Under the pieces are notes generated by a model that saw nothing but the letters and a program-made list of their open reading frames with translations, made no database searches and was not told the DNA's origin. From NCBI RefSeq assembly GCF_032586155.1, contig NZ_JAWHTC010000003.1, forward strand, positions 372,001-436,000: 64,000 nucleotides of DNA. The letters run 5' to 3'. Numbering within the stretch: position 1 is the first letter of the stretch; every line of letters starts with the position of its first letter. Position numbers and translations under genes: made by a program. This DNA comes from JAWHTC01 sp032586155 (GTDB lineage Bacteria > Pseudomonadota > Alphaproteobacteria > Rhodobacterales > Rhodobacteraceae). Shown here one piece after another: positions 62,623 through 64,000 of this stretch.

Positions 62623-63693
62623 CTACCCGCGGACCACCCGGTTCACATGGCCCATCTTGCGGCCCGGCTTGGTGTCTGCCTTGCCGTACAGGTGGATCGA
62701 CACATCTGCCTTACCCGCCAGTCCCGGCACACGGTCCATGTCATCGCCGATCAGGTTCTCCATCACCACGTCGCCGTAGCGTCCACCATCACCCAGCGGC
62801 CAGCCCACCACGGCGCGGATATGCTGTTCGAACTGGTCCACGGTACAGCCCTGCTGGGTCCAGTGACCCGAGTTATGCACCCGTGGCGCAATCTCGTTGA
62901 CGATCAGACCCTGCGGTGTGACGAACAGCTCAACCCCCATCACGCCGACATAATCAAGCGCGTTCAATATCTGTCCTGCCAGAAGCACCGCATCGGTGCG
63001 CTGCGCCGGGGTCAGGGTCGCCGGTACCGTCGTTGTGCGCAAAATCCCTTCTCGGTGCACGTTCTCGCCCGGATCGAAACAGGCCACCGCCCCGTCGGTG
63101 CCCCGTGCCGCAATGACCGAGACTTCATGGCTGAAATCGACAAACCTCTCCAGAACAGAAGGAGCCTCCGCCATTGCTGCCCAGGCCTCGGCAATATCCG
63201 CCTCGGAGTTCAGCCGCGCCTGACCCTTGCCGTCATAGCCGAACCGACAGGTCTTCAGGATCGCGGGCAACCCGATCTCGGCCACCGCATCGCGCAGGTC
63301 GTTCTCGGAGTTGACCGCGGCGTAGGGCGCGGTTTTCAATCCCAGCCCGCTCAGGAAATCCTTCTCGATGATCCGATCCTGACTCACCCGCAGCGCCTCG
63401 CGCCCCGGGCGGATCGGCTTCAATGTCTCCAGGATATCCAGCGCCGATGTCGGGATGTTTTCGAATTCGTAGGTGATGACATCGACGCTTTCGGCAAACG
63501 CCTTGAGCGCCTCAGCGTCATCATAGCCCGCCGTTGTCACCTTTTCGGCCACCTGTCCCGCCGGCGGCATCGCACCGGGTTCGAAGATATGGCAACGGAA
63601 GCCCAGCCGCGAGGCCGCCACCGACAGCATCCGGCCCAGCTGGCCGCCGCCCAGGATACCGATCATCGTCCCCGGTTGCAGCGCCTCAGTCAT
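62623..63693 (-). CDS. purK: 5-(carboxyamino)imidazole ribonucleotide synthase
   Basis: Makes N5-CAIR from AIR, ATP and bicarbonate in purine synthesis; an ATP-grasp enzyme. The start at 63693 gives 356 residues (MTEALQPGTMIGILGGGQLGRMLSVAASRLGF). CRFGYDGKGQ and EIAPRVHNSGHWTQQGC are family blocks. The gene overlaps the end of purE by eight bases, the usual purEK arrangement. Confidence 0.95.
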   Translation of the reverse strand: MTEALQPGTMIGILGGGQLGRMLSVAASRLGFRCHIFEPGAMPPAGQVAEKVTTAGYDDAEALKAFAESVDVITYEFENIPTSALDILETLKPIRPGREALRVSQDRIIEKDFLSGLGLKTAPYAAVNSENDLRDAVAEIGLPAILKTCRFGYDGKGQARLNSEADIAEAWAAMAEAPSVLERFVDFSHEVSVIAARGTDGAVACFDPGENVHREGILRTTTVPATLTPAQRTDAVLLAGQILNALDYVGVMGVELFVTPQGLIVNEIAPRVHNSGHWTQQGCTVDQFEQHIRAVVGWPLGDGGRYGDVVMENLIGDDMDRVPGLAGKADVSIHLYGKADTKPGRKMGHVNRVVRG

Positions 63694-64000
63694 CTTGCGG
63701 CTCCTGCGGGATCGAGGCCGACAGGGCATCGCGCCACGCGTCCAGTCGTTCGGCCAATTCCGTATCGCCGTTGGCCAGGATACCGGCCGCCATCAACCCG
63801 GCATTGGCCGCGCCCGCCGCACCGATCGCCATGGTCGCCACCGGGAAGCCCTTGGGCATCTGCACGATCGAATAGAGGCTATCGACGCCCGACAGGGCCT
63901 TGGTCTGCACCGGCACGCCTACCACCGGCACCCGCGTCTTGCTGGCCATCATGCCCGGCAGGTGCGCTGCGCCCCCGGCGCCGGCGATGATCACCTGCAA
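63686..64000 (-). CDS. purE: N5-CAIR mutase, 5' part outside window
   Basis: Converts N5-CAIR to CAIR, the step after PurK. Only the last 105 codons are in the window: LQVIIAGAGGAAHLPGMMASKT, VVGVPVQTKALSGVDSLYSIVQMPKGFPVATMAIG and a variable tail. The missing N terminus should hold the phosphate-binding GSxSDW region. The gene is cut by the window end, not broken. Confidence 0.94.
   Translation of the reverse strand: MQVIIAGAGGAAHLPGMMASKTRVPVVGVPVQTKALSGVDSLYSIVQMPKGFPVATMAIGAAGAANAGLMAAGILANGDTELAERLDAWRDALSASIPQEPQDD

Overview
The window comes from the chromosome of a high-GC alphaproteobacterium, almost certainly a marine member of the Rhodobacteraceae (Roseobacter group). The signs are the ribosomal-protein order with long insertions, a Bzt-type amino-acid transporter, an Smo-type polyol transporter with its two dehydrogenases, ATP12, and an Entner-Doudoroff gene cluster. 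No tRNA, rRNA, CRISPR array, insertion sequence or prophage is seen.

Region 1 (1-15.1 kb) holds the end of the S10 cluster (rpmC, rpsQ) followed by the spc and alpha operons: rplN-rplX-rplE-rpsN-rpsH-rplF-rplR-rpsE-rpmD, then rplO-secY-adk, then rpsM-rpsK-rpoA-rplQ. The block is interrupted three times by non-ribosomal DNA. A 2OG-Fe oxygenase-like gene and an AT-richer orphan lie before rpmC. A terminator, gene remnants, a small membrane protein, a thioredoxin-fold protein and a GH128-like glucanase lie between rpmD and rplO. Two small exported proteins lie between adk and rpsM. Two short palindrome clusters resemble REP/BIME elements.

Region 2 (15.3-22.3 kb) is housekeeping: a Do-like periplasmic protease, rarA, cytochrome c' with cytochrome b561, crcB, an RluA-type pseudouridine synthase, a Gph-like HAD phosphatase and the F1-ATPase assembly chaperone ATP12.

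Region 3 (22.5-27.75 kb) is the bztABCD amino-acid ABC transporter. BztC carries an unusual coiled-coil insertion of about 160 residues. Region 4 (27.75-31.2 kb) is degraded ground: a pair of hairpins with complementary loops, a methyltransferase, a regulator that looks truncated and abuts the tail of an alpha/beta hydrolase, and a decayed 3' end of a GAPDH gene.

Region 5 (31.2-44.3 kb, minus strand) is a tightly overlapping glycogen operon transcribed glgC-glgA-glgX-malQ-pgm-glgP-glgB, covering synthesis, branching, debranching and phosphorolysis. Diverging from it is region 6 (44.5-53.4 kb, plus strand): a ROK regulator, a fructokinase, gap, zwf, edd, eda and pgi, i.e. sugar entry and the Entner-Doudoroff route. 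A long AT-rich palindrome between the two clusters contains a TTGACA box for each direction and is the likely ROK operator. Storage and catabolism of hexoses may therefore be switched from one site.

Region 7 (53.6-61.2 kb) is a LacI-type regulator and the polyol operon smoEFGK-smoS-mtlK, which turns sorbitol and mannitol into fructose. The fructokinase and Pgi/Zwf of region 6 can then take the fructose forward. Region 8 (61.4-64 kb, minus strand) holds a TauD/TfdA-type dioxygenase and purE-purK, with purE cut by the window end.

I found no clearly new multi-gene system. The most unusual signals are the twin complementary-loop hairpins, the BztC insertion, the shared ROK palindrome and the gene remnants.
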